A stretch of DNA of 64,000 nucleotides, from positions 1 through 64,000 of the forward strand of contig CASDRK010000014.1 of the NCBI GenBank assembly GCA_949283125.1, in the 5' to 3' direction. The DNA comes from an uncultured Clostridia bacterium. Lineage in GTDB: Bacteria > Bacillota > Clostridia > Christensenellales > Borkfalkiaceae. Below are positions 16,506 through 27,791 of the stretch, one piece after another. A program made the translations under genes and the position numbers. Within the stretch, counting starts at the first letter, position 1. Each line of letters begins with the position of its first letter. The notes under the pieces were generated by a model that did no database searches, was not told the origin of the DNA, and was given only the letters and a program-made list of their open reading frames with translations.

Positions 16506-18503
16506 TCAGTGACTGAAGCGGCCCAGCTTCACGTTCTCTATCGAACGCCTTGCGGCCTTCGCCACGTTCTGCGCGGTGAATCCGAAGTACTCGAACAATT
16601 TCTTTGCGGGGCCGGACACGCCGAATCCCTTCATGGCGATGACTTCGCCGTAGTCGCGGCTGTAGCGGTACCAGCTGAAGTGCGAGGCGGCCTCTACGCA
16701 TACCCTCGCCATTACGTCGGTGTTTATTACTGAGTTGCGGTATTCGGTGCTCTGCTGTTCAAATTTTTCCATGCTTACCATGGAAACTACCTTTGCCTTT
16801 ATCCCTTCGGTTTCAAGCTCTTCCTTGGCCTGCATGCAGATCTCCACTTCCGATCCGCTCGCTATCAGAATAACGTCGGGTCTGCCCTCGCAGTCTGAAA
16901 GCACGTATGCGCCCTTTTCCGCGCCTTCGCTGCCGTGTTCGTAGGCGGGCAGGTTCTGTCTCGTCTCCACTATCACCGTGGGGCAGCTGTCGGTAAACGC
17001 CGCTTTGAACGCGGCATAAGTTTCCGTGCCGTCGCAGGGGCGGAATACGTTTATGTTGGGTATGGAGCGCAGCGAAATCAGTTGCTCCATGGGCTGGTGT
17101 GTGGGGCCGTCCTCGCCGACGCCTATCGAATCGTGCGTCATCACGTACAGCACGGGAATGTTCATCAGCGCCGTCATCCTTATTCCGGCCTTCATGTAAT
17201 CGGTGAAGGAGAAGAAGGTGGAGCACACCGCCTTCAGACCGCCGTGCAGCTGGATGCCGTTGCATATGGCCGACATGGCGTGCTCGCGTATGCCGAAGTG
17301 TATGTTGCAGCCCTCTCTGTGTTCGGGCGAAAAATACTCCGAACCCTTTATTTCGGTCTTGGTGGAGGGGGCGAGGTCGGCGGAACCGCTCATAACGTTG
17401 GGCAGGCCGGAAGCTATTGCGTTGAGTATCTTTCCTCCGCACGAGCGCGTGGCTTCGGGTTTGTCGAACGCGGGCAAAAGCTTTTCTACCTGCTCCCAGT
17501 CGGGGCTTATGCCGCTCATAAACCGCTTGTATTCGGCCGCAAGCTCGGGATAGGCCTCTTCGTAGCGCGCGAACAGCTCTTGCCATTCGCTCTCCTTTTT
17601 CGCGCGCTCTTCAGCTATCGCAAGGCAGTGCTCTTTTACGTCCTCGGGAACTTCGAAGGGAGGGCACGTCCAGTTCAGATTTTCCTTTAAGGCCTGCAGA
17701 TTGGCTTCTCCCAAAGGCGCGCCGTGGCAGTCGGCGGAACCCGCAAGGGGCGAGCCGTAGCCTATCACCGATTTGCAGATTATTATCGTCGGGCGCTCGG
17801 TCTCGGCCTTGGCGCGCGTTATCGCGTCGTTCAGCGAATACAGGCTGTTTGCGTTGTGCACGCGCAACACCTGCCAGCCCTGCGCGATGAAGCGGGTGGC
17901 AATGTCTTCGGAGAAGGTGTTTTTCATGTTGCCTTCTATGGTGGTGTCGTTGCAGTCGTATAACAGAATGAGCTTTCCGAGCTTCTGCGTGCCCGCGAAC
18001 GAGCAGGCCTCGTATCCGATGCCCTCCTCAAGACAGCCGTCGCCGGTCAACACATAGGTGTAGTGGTCAACTACGGGGAAGTCGGGCCTGTTGAACAGAG
18101 CCGCAAGATGAGCTTCGGCCACGGCGAATCCTACGGCGTTGCCCACGCCCTGACCCAGCGGACCGGTGGATGTTTCCACGCCGTCGGTCTTGCCGTACTC
18201 CGGATGGCCGGGCGTGCGCGAGCCCAGCTGGCGGAAATTTATCAGATCTTCTTTGGTCACGTCGTAACCGAAGAGATGCAACAGCGAATATAACAGCATG
18301 GAGCCGTGTCCCGCCGACAGCACGAATCTGTCGCGGTTGTCCCATGCGGGATTGCGGTAGCTGAAGTTAAGGTGCTCGGCAAACAGTTCGTAACCTATGG
18401 GCGCCGCGCCGAGACATATGCCGGGGTGGCCCGATTTGGCCCGCTCTATGGCTTCGGCCGAAAGGATCCTGATTGTGTCTACGCTTTTCTGCTCAACTGA
18501 CAT
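16506..18503 (-). CDS. tkt: Transketolase
   Basis: Thiamine-diphosphate enzyme of the non-oxidative pentose phosphate pathway. The 665-residue protein is full length: SGHPG and GHPEYGKTDGVETSTGPLGQG in the N-terminal domain, the ThDP motif GDGCLEEG...DCND, the pyrimidine domain with HDSIGVGEDGPTHQP, and the C-terminal domain. The start follows AAGGAGATAAAAAA. It is 50 bases downstream of a phosphohexomutase gene on the same strand, probably in one transcript. Confidence 0.95.
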   Translation of the reverse strand: MSVEQKSVDTIRILSAEAIERAKSGHPGICLGAAPIGYELFAEHLNFSYRNPAWDNRDRFVLSAGHGSMLLYSLLHLFGYDVTKEDLINFRQLGSRTPGHPEYGKTDGVETSTGPLGQGVGNAVGFAVAEAHLAALFNRPDFPVVDHYTYVLTGDGCLEEGIGYEACSFAGTQKLGKLILLYDCNDTTIEGNMKNTFSEDIATRFIAQGWQVLRVHNANSLYSLNDAITRAKAETERPTIIICKSVIGYGSPLAGSADCHGAPLGEANLQALKENLNWTCPPFEVPEDVKEHCLAIAEERAKKESEWQELFARYEEAYPELAAEYKRFMSGISPDWEQVEKLLPAFDKPEATRSCGGKILNAIASGLPNVMSGSADLAPSTKTEIKGSEYFSPEHREGCNIHFGIREHAMSAICNGIQLHGGLKAVCSTFFSFTDYMKAGIRMTALMNIPVLYVMTHDSIGVGEDGPTHQPMEQLISLRSIPNINVFRPCDGTETYAAFKAAFTDSCPTVIVETRQNLPAYEHGSEGAEKGAYVLSDCEGRPDVILIASGSEVEICMQAKEELETEGIKAKVVSMVSMEKFEQQSTEYRNSVINTDVMARVCVEAASHFSWYRYSRDYGEVIAMKGFGVSGPAKKLFEYFGFTAQNVAKAARRSIENVKLGRFSH

Positions 18504-18553
18504 TTTTTTATCTCCTTAAATATAATCCTTACTTACCTTACTTAATTGGGCTT

Positions 18554-20065
18554 TCAGGCTTTTCGTACAAAATTTTCAAGATTGGTTATATCGAGGAAGG
18601 GGTAGTGCCGCAACATTTCGCAAAGGCAGGTCGCCATCTTCTTGTTGCCGCCCTTCGAGTTGCTTTCAAAGTTCACGGGCATCACGGGGTCGTGCACGCT
18701 CATGCGCACCAGAAACCAGCCGTCGCCGTGTTCCCTGTCAAAGTTCACTTTCACGCCCTCGTAATTGTCGGGCGCAAGGCGCATAAAATCTTTGTCTGCA
18801 GCGCGCTTCAGTTCCTCTGTCACGCTCAGGCCTTCGGCCCTGAAGTCCTTTGAGGAGCTGTTAAAGGATATCCTTACTTCGTCCTCTTCGACGGGATGTT
18901 TAAGGTCTTTGATAAGGTCGCTCAAGCTGCGCCCCGCTTTAGTTTGCTTCGCAAGGGCTATCAGTATGCGCGTCACAAGGTATGCGCCGTCGTCTAAAAA
19001 GTAGTTGTCGGCAAACGCGGCGTGGCCGCTCGTCTCAATGGCAAGCGGGCAGTACTCCCCGTCGGCCGTGCGGCGCTTTGCTTCGTCTATCACGTTTTTG
19101 TAGCCGCGCTTGAACCGCACGTGCTTTCCGCCTGTCCCGTTTATGAATTCGGTCAGTCCGTCGCTCGTCACGCTGTCGGTGACGATGGTGCCCGGCCTGC
19201 CGTCCAGCGCTATCACCGAAGCGAGTGCGATCAGGTCGTTTCTGTTTATCTCGCGGCCGTCGGCGTCGACGGCGCCCGCCCTGTCCACGTCTGTGTCAAA
19301 GATTATCCCAAGTTCGGCCCTCGCCTTCAGCACGGCGCATTTAACGCTCTCCATCGCGGCCTTGTCTTCGGGGTTGGGAATGTGGTTGGGGAATGTGCCG
19401 TCCGGCTCGAGGAAGACACTTCCCTGCGTGTCCGCGCCGAGAGGTTTCAGCACGAGGTCGCAAAAAAATCCTCCCGCGCCGTTGCCCGCGTCGACTATTA
19501 TGCGCTTTCCGTCAAGCGGCCGGTCTTCGCCGCACGCGCCGCGCACGAGCTCTACGAGCGACGCGCAGTAGTCGGGCAGGTACGAGCGGTAGATAACTTT
19601 GCCCGGGTTTTTTCCGCGTTCATGCGTCTTTGCGGCCGCCCTTGCAAGCAATTCGTCTATGTCTTTGCCGTCAAGCCCGCCTTCGGGCGTAAAAAATTTC
19701 AGTCCGTTTCTGTCCGCAGGCAGATGCGAAGCGGTTATCATTATCGAAGCGTCGCAGCCGAAGGGCGACTTCAGCAACATGAACATCGATGGGGTGGAGC
19801 ACAGCCCGCAGTTTACCGCGTCCGCGCCGTAGTCCGTCACGGCGTTCAGCACCTGCTTCAGTATCCTGTCCGTGGAAATGCGCACGTCGTGTCCCACGGC
19901 TATCGCCCGGGGCGCGCCGCCGCGCCGCTCGGTCAGCATCTCCGCAAAGGCGCGCACTATCGCGTACACCGCTTCGTCGGTCAGCGTGACGGGCGAGGAG
20001 AGTTCGGTCGCCACTCCGCGCACGTCGCTGCCGCTTTTGAGTTTTTTCAGCTGTTCATAATTCAT
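18554..20065 (-). CDS. Phosphomannomutase/phosphoglucomutase
   Basis: Interconverts hexose 1- and 6-phosphates. The 503-residue protein has the phosphoserine loop ITASHLPADRNGLKFF, the Mg loop DTDVDRAG, the sugar loop IETSGHAAF and the C-terminal phosphate-binding domain. ATG at 20065 is used because the family begins there (LKSGSDVRG) and a sigma-A promoter ends 9 bases upstream, which excludes the longer frame. The transcript should start only about 3 bases before this ATG, leaving no room for a ribosome site. Substrate preference between mannose and glucose phosphates cannot be told from the sequence. Confidence 0.88.
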   Translation of the reverse strand: MNYEQLKKLKSGSDVRGVATELSSPVTLTDEAVYAIVRAFAEMLTERRGGAPRAIAVGHDVRISTDRILKQVLNAVTDYGADAVNCGLCSTPSMFMLLKSPFGCDASIMITASHLPADRNGLKFFTPEGGLDGKDIDELLARAAAKTHERGKNPGKVIYRSYLPDYCASLVELVRGACGEDRPLDGKRIIVDAGNGAGGFFCDLVLKPLGADTQGSVFLEPDGTFPNHIPNPEDKAAMESVKCAVLKARAELGIIFDTDVDRAGAVDADGREINRNDLIALASVIALDGRPGTIVTDSVTSDGLTEFINGTGGKHVRFKRGYKNVIDEAKRRTADGEYCPLAIETSGHAAFADNYFLDDGAYLVTRILIALAKQTKAGRSLSDLIKDLKHPVEEDEVRISFNSSSKDFRAEGLSVTEELKRAADKDFMRLAPDNYEGVKVNFDREHGDGWFLVRMSVHDPVMPVNFESNSKGGNKKMATCLCEMLRHYPFLDITNLENFVRKA

Positions 20066-20074
20066 ATTTCCTAA

Positions 20075-20103
20075 ATTATACATTATTTGCGTGCGCTTGA
20101 CAA
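20075..20103 (-). promoter_or_regulatory. Sigma-A promoter giving a leaderless phosphohexomutase mRNA
   Basis: On the minus strand TTGTCA (20098-20103), a 17-base spacer and TATAAT (20075-20080). The predicted first base is 20068, three bases before the ATG at 20065. Confidence 0.75.
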
Positions 20104-20170
20104 CTATATCAAAGCCATTTTGTCTCAATTTTTAAAGGCGCAAAGTTTGCAAAAAACCGCGTCAAATACT

Positions 20171-20198
20171 TTGTGTTTGCCGCGCTCTGTGCTATAAT
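20171..20198 (+). promoter_or_regulatory. Sigma-A promoter of proS
   Basis: TTGTGT (20171-20176), a 16-base spacer and TATAAT (20193-20198); leader about 25 bases with GGAG. Confidence 0.6.
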
Positions 20199-20208
20199 GA
20201 ACGGGTAA

Positions 20209-21666
<1,458 letters not shown>

Positions 21667-21735
21667 GACTGCGCCTTCCTGCCTGGCCGCTCTCCCGCGG
21701 CCGGCGACTTACGTTTTCAATATTTCGTGCGCAAA

Positions 21736-21776
21736 CCGGGCGCGGACAGCTCTCTCTGTCCGCGCCCGGCCGTCTT
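21736..21776 (+). terminator. Probable terminator of proS
   Basis: A perfect 14-bp stem (21736-21749 with 21756-21769) with a CTCTCT loop is followed by CCGTCTTTT, a weak T tract. Confidence 0.6.
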
Positions 21777-21865
21777 TTCCGCGCCGCGCCCGTCTGCACC
21801 CGCCGCGTGCCGGGCGGCTTTCCCGTCTGCACCCTGCGGCCGCATGACCGCGGCGGCAGGGGGTA

Positions 21866-21894
21866 TTGACAGCCGGGGAGTTATGCCTTAAAAT
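21866..21894 (+). promoter_or_regulatory. Sigma-A promoter of the ADH-ALDH operon
   Basis: A perfect TTGACA (21866-21871), a 17-base spacer and TAAAAT (21889-21894); short leader with GGGGAGG. Confidence 0.75.
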
Positions 21895-21923
21895 ATAATC
21901 GAAACAACAGGGGAGGTGTATTC

Positions 21924-23117
21924 ATGAACATATTCCGACGCATCTTCTGCAGGGCGTATCAGGCGGTGTTCCGTCTGGCTCTGCCCTTCCTGCCGTACAG
22001 GCAGCCGCGCCTTCTGCACGGCACTGACGAGGCGGCCGGGCTGCTCGTCTCCCGCGGCATGCGCAGAGCGCTCGTCGTCACCGACAAAAACGTTTTCGGA
22101 CTGGGACTGTGCGATAAGCTGATCGCTTCGCTGTCTGATGCGGGCATTGAATGCGCGGTGTATTCCGAAACGGTCGTCAATCCCACCGTCTCCAACGCGC
22201 GCGCCGCCGCCGACATGTATGCAAAGGAGGGGTGCGACTGCATAATCGCCGTGGGCGGCGGGTCTGCAATGGACTGCGCAAAGGCTGCGGGGGCGCTCAT
22301 CGCCCGCCCCGAAAAGAGCCTTGCCGATATGCGCGGCGTGCTTAAAGTGTCGGGCAGGCTGCCGCTGTTCATAGCCGTGCCCACAACTGCGGGAACAGGC
22401 AGCGAAACCACGATAGCCGCCGTAATAACCGACGACGCAACGCGCGATAAATTCACCGTCATCTCGTTTTGCCTTGCCCCGCGGTATGCCCTGCTCGACC
22501 CCGAAATGACGGCGGGCCTGCCGCCGGCGGTGACGGCGACGACGGGCATGGACGCGCTCACGCATGCGGTCGAAGCTTACATAGGCCGCTCGTCCACGCG
22601 TCTCACGCGAAGGGCGGCGGAGGAGGCCGCGGGCATAATCAGGACGGAGCTGTACAAGGCCTACCTGAACGGCTCCGACATGCAGGCGCGGCGCAACATG
22701 CAGCGCGCCGCATACAGCGCGGGGCTGGCGTTCACCATTTCGTATGTCGGCTATGTGCACGCCATAGCCCATTCGCTGGGCGGCGCGTACAATACCCCGC
22801 ACGGTCTGGCAAACGCCGTCATCCTTCCGCATGTGCTGAGGGCGTACGGAAAGAGCGCGCGCAAAAAACTTGCCCGGCTTGCGCGAAGGTCGGGCGTGTC
22901 CGCGGCGGCGGACGACGGCGAGGCGGCGGAGCAGTTCATACAATTCATCGAGCGGCTCAACTCCTCTATGGGCATACCTGAAAAACTGCGCGTGGAGGAA
23001 GGGGACATACCCGAACTTGCCCGCCATGCCGACAGGGAGGCCAATCCGCTGTACCCCGTGCCCGCGCTCATGGATGCAAAACAGCTGGAAGAAATATATC
23101 GCGTCATAATGGAGTAA
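21924..23117 (+). CDS. Iron-containing alcohol dehydrogenase
   Basis: NAD(P)-linked reduction of aldehydes to alcohols in fermentation is the likely role. The 397-residue protein has the dinucleotide motif GGGSAMDCAK, the TTAGTGSE segment and the metal ligands in MDALTHAVEAY and HAIAHSLGGAYNTPHG (Asp and three His). The N-terminus has a hydrophobic run that may be peripheral rather than a true membrane segment. The start follows GGGGAGG. An aldehyde dehydrogenase gene begins 4 bases after its stop, so the pair probably handles one alcohol/aldehyde/acid series. Confidence 0.9.
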   Translation: MNIFRRIFCRAYQAVFRLALPFLPYRQPRLLHGTDEAAGLLVSRGMRRALVVTDKNVFGLGLCDKLIASLSDAGIECAVYSETVVNPTVSNARAAADMYAKEGCDCIIAVGGGSAMDCAKAAGALIARPEKSLADMRGVLKVSGRLPLFIAVPTTAGTGSETTIAAVITDDATRDKFTVISFCLAPRYALLDPEMTAGLPPAVTATTGMDALTHAVEAYIGRSSTRLTRRAAEEAAGIIRTELYKAYLNGSDMQARRNMQRAAYSAGLAFTISYVGYVHAIAHSLGGAYNTPHGLANAVILPHVLRAYGKSARKKLARLARRSGVSAAADDGEAAEQFIQFIERLNSSMGIPEKLRVEEGDIPELARHADREANPLYPVPALMDAKQLEEIYRVIME

Positions 23118-23121
23118 AGTT

Positions 23122-24489
23122 ATGGAAATGCACGAACTTTTTAAAATTCAGCGGCAGTACTTCGCCTCGGGCGCCACGCTTCCGCCGGAAGCGAGGACAG
23201 ACGCGTTAAAGCGCCTGCGCTCGGCCATATGTGCGCGCGAACGGCAGATATCGGACGCTCTTCGCGCCGATCTCGGCAAGTGTGAAACCGAAAGCTACAT
23301 GAGCGAAATCGGCATGACGCTTTCGGAGATAAATTTCATGCTGAAGCGCATAAAGGGCTATGCGCGCGATAAAAAAGTCCGCACGCCCCTCGCGCAGATG
23401 CCGGCAAGGAGCTATATAAAAAAATCGCCCTACGGCTGTGTGCTGGTCATGAGTCCGTGGAACTATCCCTTCATGCTCTCGCTGGAGCCGCTCGTCGACG
23501 CTCTGGCGGCGGGCAACACCGTCATCGTAAAGCCGTCGGCATATTCTCCCGCAACGGGCAGGCTGATAAGCGATATTCTCGCCGAGGCCCTTCCGCCCGG
23601 GCTGGCCGCCGCAGTGCTCGGCGGCAGGGCGGAAAATTCCGCCCTGCTGGACATGCCGTTCGACAAAATATTTTTCACGGGCTCCGTCGCCGTCGGCAGG
23701 GAGGTCATGCACCGCGCGGCGCAAAGGCTCGTTCCCGTCACGTTGGAGCTGGGCGGCAAAAGCCCGTGCATCGTCGACCGCACCGCCGATATTCCCCTTG
23801 CGGCAAGGCGCATAGTGTTCGGCAAATTTCTTAACTGCGGTCAGACGTGCGTCGCTCCCGATTATATCCTCGTCCATTCGTCCGTGAAGGACGCGCTCAT
23901 CGACTGTCTGAAGCGCGAGATAGCAAAACAGTACGGCGAAAACCCTCTCTCCGATCCGGACTACGGCAAAATAATCTCCCCCAAGCATTTCAAAAGGATA
24001 GTCGGGCTCATCCTGCCGGAAAAGGTGGTGTGCGGCGGAGGGGCGGACGAAAGTACTTTGCGCATCGAACCCACCGTAATGGACGGAGTCGCGCCCGACG
24101 ACGCGGTGATGGGTGAGGAAATATTCGGCCCCGTGCTTCCGGTGCTCGCCTACGACGATCTCGATTGCGCTATAGCGGAAATAAACGGCCGTCCTCATCC
24201 GCTGGCGCTGTATGTGTTCGCGGCAAAAGATATTGCAAGAAAGGTCATGGAGCGCTGTCGGTTCGGCGGCGGCTGCATAAACGACACCGTCATCCACCTC
24301 GCCACTCCCCATATGGGTTTCGGCGGCGTGGGCGAAAGCGGCATGGGCCGCTATCACGGCCGGGCGGGCTTCGACTGCTTCACGCACGAACAGTCCGTGG
24401 TGGACAAGTCCGTGCTCGTCGACGTCCCGGTGCGCTACCGCCCTTACACCGCGCTGAAGGACAGGCTCATCAGGCTCTTTATGCGCTGA
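23122..24489 (+). CDS. Aldehyde dehydrogenase, class 3-like
   Basis: Oxidises an aldehyde to the acid with NAD(P). The 455-residue protein has the class 3 layout: MSPWNYPF, the FTGSVAVGREV nucleotide loop, the general base in LELGGKSP and the catalytic cysteine in NCGQTCVAPDY. The short length and hydrophobic, basic C-terminus resemble fatty aldehyde dehydrogenases. It is the second gene of the ADH-ALDH operon; GGAG overlaps the stop of the first gene. The substrate is not evident. Confidence 0.9.
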   Translation: MEMHELFKIQRQYFASGATLPPEARTDALKRLRSAICARERQISDALRADLGKCETESYMSEIGMTLSEINFMLKRIKGYARDKKVRTPLAQMPARSYIKKSPYGCVLVMSPWNYPFMLSLEPLVDALAAGNTVIVKPSAYSPATGRLISDILAEALPPGLAAAVLGGRAENSALLDMPFDKIFFTGSVAVGREVMHRAAQRLVPVTLELGGKSPCIVDRTADIPLAARRIVFGKFLNCGQTCVAPDYILVHSSVKDALIDCLKREIAKQYGENPLSDPDYGKIISPKHFKRIVGLILPEKVVCGGGADESTLRIEPTVMDGVAPDDAVMGEEIFGPVLPVLAYDDLDCAIAEINGRPHPLALYVFAAKDIARKVMERCRFGGGCINDTVIHLATPHMGFGGVGESGMGRYHGRAGFDCFTHEQSVVDKSVLVDVPVRYRPYTALKDRLIRLFMR

Positions 24490-24607
24490 AGCGCCGATCT
24501 TTTGCATTCGGTGCGCTTCAACGGCGGGGCTTGCGCGCCTGCCGCACGTATCTTGCCCGTTTCTGGTAATATCGCATTTAAAAATCTGCGGCAACGGCGC
24601 ATATCAG

Positions 24608-24636
24608 TTGCCCTTTCGCCGCGGCTGTGTTAATAT
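24608..24636 (+). promoter_or_regulatory. Promoter giving a leaderless MocR-type mRNA
   Basis: TTGCCC (24608-24613), a 17-base spacer and TAATAT (24631-24636). The predicted first base is 24643, the A of the start codon. No ribosome site is visible. Confidence 0.65.
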
Positions 24637-24642
24637 GTATGC

Positions 24643-26007
24643 ATGCTATATCGCATTTCGGACGAAAACAAATATTACAGTCTCTATTCCTGCATACGCG
24701 AAGATATCCTCGGCGGCAAACTCAGGGGCGGGCAAAAGCTACCCTCCAAGCGTGCGATGGCCGCGGACGCGGGCGTCAGCGTCATCACCGTGCAGACCGC
24801 ATACGAACAGCTGATCGCCGAAGGCTACATATATTCAAAGGAGCGCAGCGGCTACTACGTCGCGGACATGGCTTCGGCCGCTGATTTGCCTGCGCGCGCC
24901 TGCGCGCCCCACTCCGTCGGCGAGCCCGCTGGCGGAAGCTTTGCGTTCGACCTCGTTTCCGGGTCGCCGCCCGCCGAACTTTTTCCCTTCTCGGTGTGGT
25001 CGCGCCTGATGCGCAATGTGTTATCCGATGAAGGCGAGCACCTGCTGGAGCGTGTCCCGTGCAGGGGCGACGCCGCGCTCCGCGGCGAGATCGCCGATTG
25101 TCTGTACCGCATGCGCGGCGTCAGCGTCGATCCCGCCCGCATAGTCGTGGGCGCCGGCGCGGAATATCTCTACGGCATAATCGTCCGTCTGCTCGGGCGG
25201 GACAAGCTGTATGCCGTGGAAGATCCAGGCCATCTGAAGATTTATTCGGCATACAGCCAGTTCGGGGCGCGCTGCGCGTTCATTCCTGTCGGCGCGGCCG
25301 GAGCAGACGCTTCCGCCGTCGAGCGTTCGGGAGCCGACGTGCTGCACGTTTCGCCGTCCCATCAGTTTCCAACGGGCGCCGTCATTCCCGCCGCCGAGCG
25401 GCTGCGCATGATAAGGTGGGCGCGCGAGAGGGGGGCATATATAGTCGAGGACGACTACGACAGCGAATTCCGCCTTGCAGGCAAGCCCCTTCAGTCCATG
25501 CTCGGGCTCTGTCCCGACAGGGTTATATATGTCAACACCTTTTCCAAAAGCCTTGCCCCGTCTATGCGCATGGGCTATATGGTTCTGCCGGCCGATCTCT
25601 TTCAGCGCTTCATGCAGCTGTTTTCGCACAGCGCAAACGTCGTGCCGCTCTTTGAGCAGAAGACTCTGGCCGCAATGATAGGCGGGGGGTACTTCGAGCG
25701 GCATATCGGCCGCCTTAAAACATATTACCGCGCCGTAAGGGAGGAGGTGCTCGCCGCGCTCGCGTCCCTGCCTTTCCCGGTGGAGGTGGGCGATACCGGT
25801 TCGGGTCTGCATCTCACCGCAAAATTTGCTTCGGCTCCGTCCGACGGGTACATAAAGCGCGTTGCGGCCGCGCGCGGGGTGAACATCCGCTGTCTTGGCG
25901 ACTATCTCTCATCGCCGCGCGCGGTTTTTTCAAACACGGCGGTGATAAACTACGGCGGACTTAAAAAGGGACAGGCCGCGCAGATAGCCGCGCTGTTCCG
26001 CCGATAG
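24643..26007 (+). CDS. MocR/PdxR-type regulator (GntR winged helix plus aminotransferase-like domain)
   Basis: Residues 1-75 form a GntR-type DNA-binding domain (LPSKRAMAADAGVSVITVQTAYEQL) and residues 95-450 a fold-type I PLP domain with the lysine in NTFSKSLAPSMRMGY and the acidic EDDYDSEFR. Such proteins sense PLP or amino-acid adducts and usually control pyridoxal synthesis, GABA or taurine genes; none of those is adjacent, so its target is unknown. It lies 153 bases after the ALDH gene in the same direction. The start fits a leaderless transcript (see promoter). Confidence 0.88.
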   Translation: MLYRISDENKYYSLYSCIREDILGGKLRGGQKLPSKRAMAADAGVSVITVQTAYEQLIAEGYIYSKERSGYYVADMASAADLPARACAPHSVGEPAGGSFAFDLVSGSPPAELFPFSVWSRLMRNVLSDEGEHLLERVPCRGDAALRGEIADCLYRMRGVSVDPARIVVGAGAEYLYGIIVRLLGRDKLYAVEDPGHLKIYSAYSQFGARCAFIPVGAAGADASAVERSGADVLHVSPSHQFPTGAVIPAAERLRMIRWARERGAYIVEDDYDSEFRLAGKPLQSMLGLCPDRVIYVNTFSKSLAPSMRMGYMVLPADLFQRFMQLFSHSANVVPLFEQKTLAAMIGGGYFERHIGRLKTYYRAVREEVLAALASLPFPVEVGDTGSGLHLTAKFASAPSDGYIKRVAAARGVNIRCLGDYLSSPRAVFSNTAVINYGGLKKGQAAQIAALFRR

Positions 26008-26101
26008 TCCGGGCCGCCGTCCCGTCCGCGGCGGCGGGCGTCCGCGCGGGCATGCGCGTAAAAATTTTGGCTCCGCGCGCATGCAATTAGTGTTCCAACG
26101 C

Positions 26102-26130
26102 TTGTCTTTTACAAAATATTGTGTTATAAT
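26102..26130 (+). promoter_or_regulatory. Sigma-A promoter of guaB
   Basis: TTGTCT (26102-26107), a 17-base spacer and TATAAT (26125-26130). The roughly 55-base leader ends in AAGGAGAG and shows no riboswitch-like structure. Confidence 0.75.
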
Positions 26131-26192
26131 GCTGAATCAATAACACAGAAAAAGCACAAGAAATCAAAAGAAAGAGGTCAAGGAGAGAACCA

Positions 26193-27698
26193 ATGGCAAC
26201 CTACATCAACGAACCTTCGCACACTTTTAACGAATATCTTCTCATTCCCGGGTATTCTTCCAGCGAACACATCCCCGCAAACGTTTCCTTAAAAACTCCT
26301 CTCGTCAGATTCAGAAAGGGCGAAAAGCCCGCAATAGAAATGAATATTCCCATGGTGTCGGCCATCATGCAGTCGGTGTCCGGTTCCGAGCTCGCGCTTG
26401 CCCTTGCCCGTTGCGGCGGCGTGTCCTTCATTTACGGCTCGCAGTCGATAGAGGACGAGGCGGCCATGATAGCCAAGGTCAAGGCCTATAAGGCCGGCTT
26501 TGTGGTCAGCGATTCCAACATTACTCCCGACGACACCCTCGCGGACGTCCTCGCCCTCAAGGCAAAAACGGGCCATTCCACCGTCGCCGTAACCGAGGAC
26601 GGCAAGCCCAACGGCAAGCTTGTGGGCATTGTCACCAGCCGCGATTACCGCGTCAGCCGCATGGCAAAGGACGTCAAGGTTAAAGATTTCATGACGCCCC
26701 TTTCCAAGCTCATCACCGCGCCCGACACGACTACCCTCTCCGAAGCCAACGACATCATCTGGGACAACAAGCTCAACGCCCTGCCCCTCGTCGACAAAAA
26801 CGGCAATATGCAGTACTTTGTGTTCCGCAAGGACTATGACGACCACAAGGGCAACCCCAACGAGCTTCTGGACGCCAAAAAGCGCTACGTCGTCGGCGCG
26901 GGCATCAACTCCCGCGACTATGCCGAGCGCGTTCCCGCCCTTGTGGAAGCGGGCGCCGACGTGCTGTGCATAGACTCCTCCGAAGGCTTTTCGGAGTGGC
27001 AGAAGAGGACGCTTGAGTGGATACGCGCAAAGTACGGCGACAAGGTAAAGGTGGGCGCCGGCAACGTTGTGGACAAGGAGGGCTTTCTCTTCCTCGCCGA
27101 AAACGGCGCCGACTTCGTAAAGGTGGGCATAGGCGGCGGCTCCATCTGCATCACGCGCGAAACCAAGGGCATAGGCCGCGGTCAGGCCACCGCGCTCATC
27201 GAAGTGTGCGCCGCCCGCGACGAATACTATAAAAAGACGGGCGTCTACGTTCCCGTGTGCTCGGACGGCGGCATAGTGCACGACCATCACATAACCCTTG
27301 CCCTCGCCATGGGCGCCGACTTCGTAATGCTCGGCCGCTACTTTGCCCGCTTCGACGAAAGCCCCACGCAAAAGCTTTTCGTCGGCGGCACCTATGTAAA
27401 GGAGTACTGGGGCGAAGGCAGCAACCGCGCCCGCAACTGGCAGCGTTACGACCTCGGCGGGGCGGCCAAACTCTCGTTCGAGGAGGGCGTGGATTCCTAC
27501 GTTCCCTACGCCGGCCCCCTGAAGAGCAATGTTGAGATGACCACCAGCAAAATAAAATCCACAATGTGCAACTGCGGCGCTCTCACCATAAAGGAACTTC
27601 AGGAAAAGGCCAAAATAACGCTCGTTTCGGCCACTTCGATAGTGGAAGGCGGCGCGCACGACGTCATCCGCAAGGATTCCTCCGCAGACCATAAATAA
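26193..27698 (+). CDS. guaB: IMP dehydrogenase of the Tritrichomonas foetus type
   Basis: Oxidises IMP to XMP, the committed step to guanine nucleotides. The 501-residue protein has a TIM barrel interrupted by a two-CBS insertion (about 105-225). The catalytic cysteine is C319 in [12 protein letters not shown] rather than the usual GPGSICTTR, and the flap dyad is R418-Y419 in RNWQRYD, with R382 in GRYFAR. These residues and their numbers match the well-studied protozoan T. foetus enzyme, as does the N-terminus ([11 protein letters not shown]), as I recall that sequence. The start follows AAGGAGAG. Confidence 0.95.
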   Translation: MATYINEPSHTFNEYLLIPGYSSSEHIPANVSLKTPLVRFRKGEKPAIEMNIPMVSAIMQSVSGSELALALARCGGVSFIYGSQSIEDEAAMIAKVKAYKAGFVVSDSNITPDDTLADVLALKAKTGHSTVAVTEDGKPNGKLVGIVTSRDYRVSRMAKDVKVKDFMTPLSKLITAPDTTTLSEANDIIWDNKLNALPLVDKNGNMQYFVFRKDYDDHKGNPNELLDAKKRYVVGAGINSRDYAERVPALVEAGADVLCIDSSEGFSEWQKRTLEWIRAKYGDKVKVGAGNVVDKEGFLFLAENGADFVKVGIGGGSICITRETKGIGRGQATALIEVCAARDEYYKKTGVYVPVCSDGGIVHDHHITLALAMGADFVMLGRYFARFDESPTQKLFVGGTYVKEYWGEGSNRARNWQRYDLGGAAKLSFEEGVDSYVPYAGPLKSNVEMTTSKIKSTMCNCGALTIKELQEKAKITLVSATSIVEGGAHDVIRKDSSADHK

Positions 27699-27725
27699 TA
27701 TTCGGATCAGGTTTAAATAAAACGC

Positions 27726-27764
27726 ACCCGCGTGCGGCGCTTATATGCGCCGCACGCGGGTTTC
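27726..27764 (+). terminator. Intrinsic terminator of guaB
   Basis: A perfect 15-bp stem (27726-27740 with 27747-27761) with a TTATAT loop is followed by a short T run. Confidence 0.65.
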
Positions 27765-27791
27765 GTGTGCAATAAATTTTTTTGGTGAATT

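Noticed and set aside
23206-24594. 462-codon minus-strand frame antisense to the aldehyde dehydrogenase gene
   Set aside because: Shadow of a recognised gene, Arg/His-rich translation without motifs.
26131-26192. Possible purine riboswitch in the guaB leader
   Set aside because: The leader is about 55 bases and A-rich, with no purine-aptamer motif or terminator.
26289-27692. 467-codon minus-strand frame antisense to guaB
   Set aside because: Low-complexity Gly/Val/His-rich shadow of a well-identified gene, no ribosome site.
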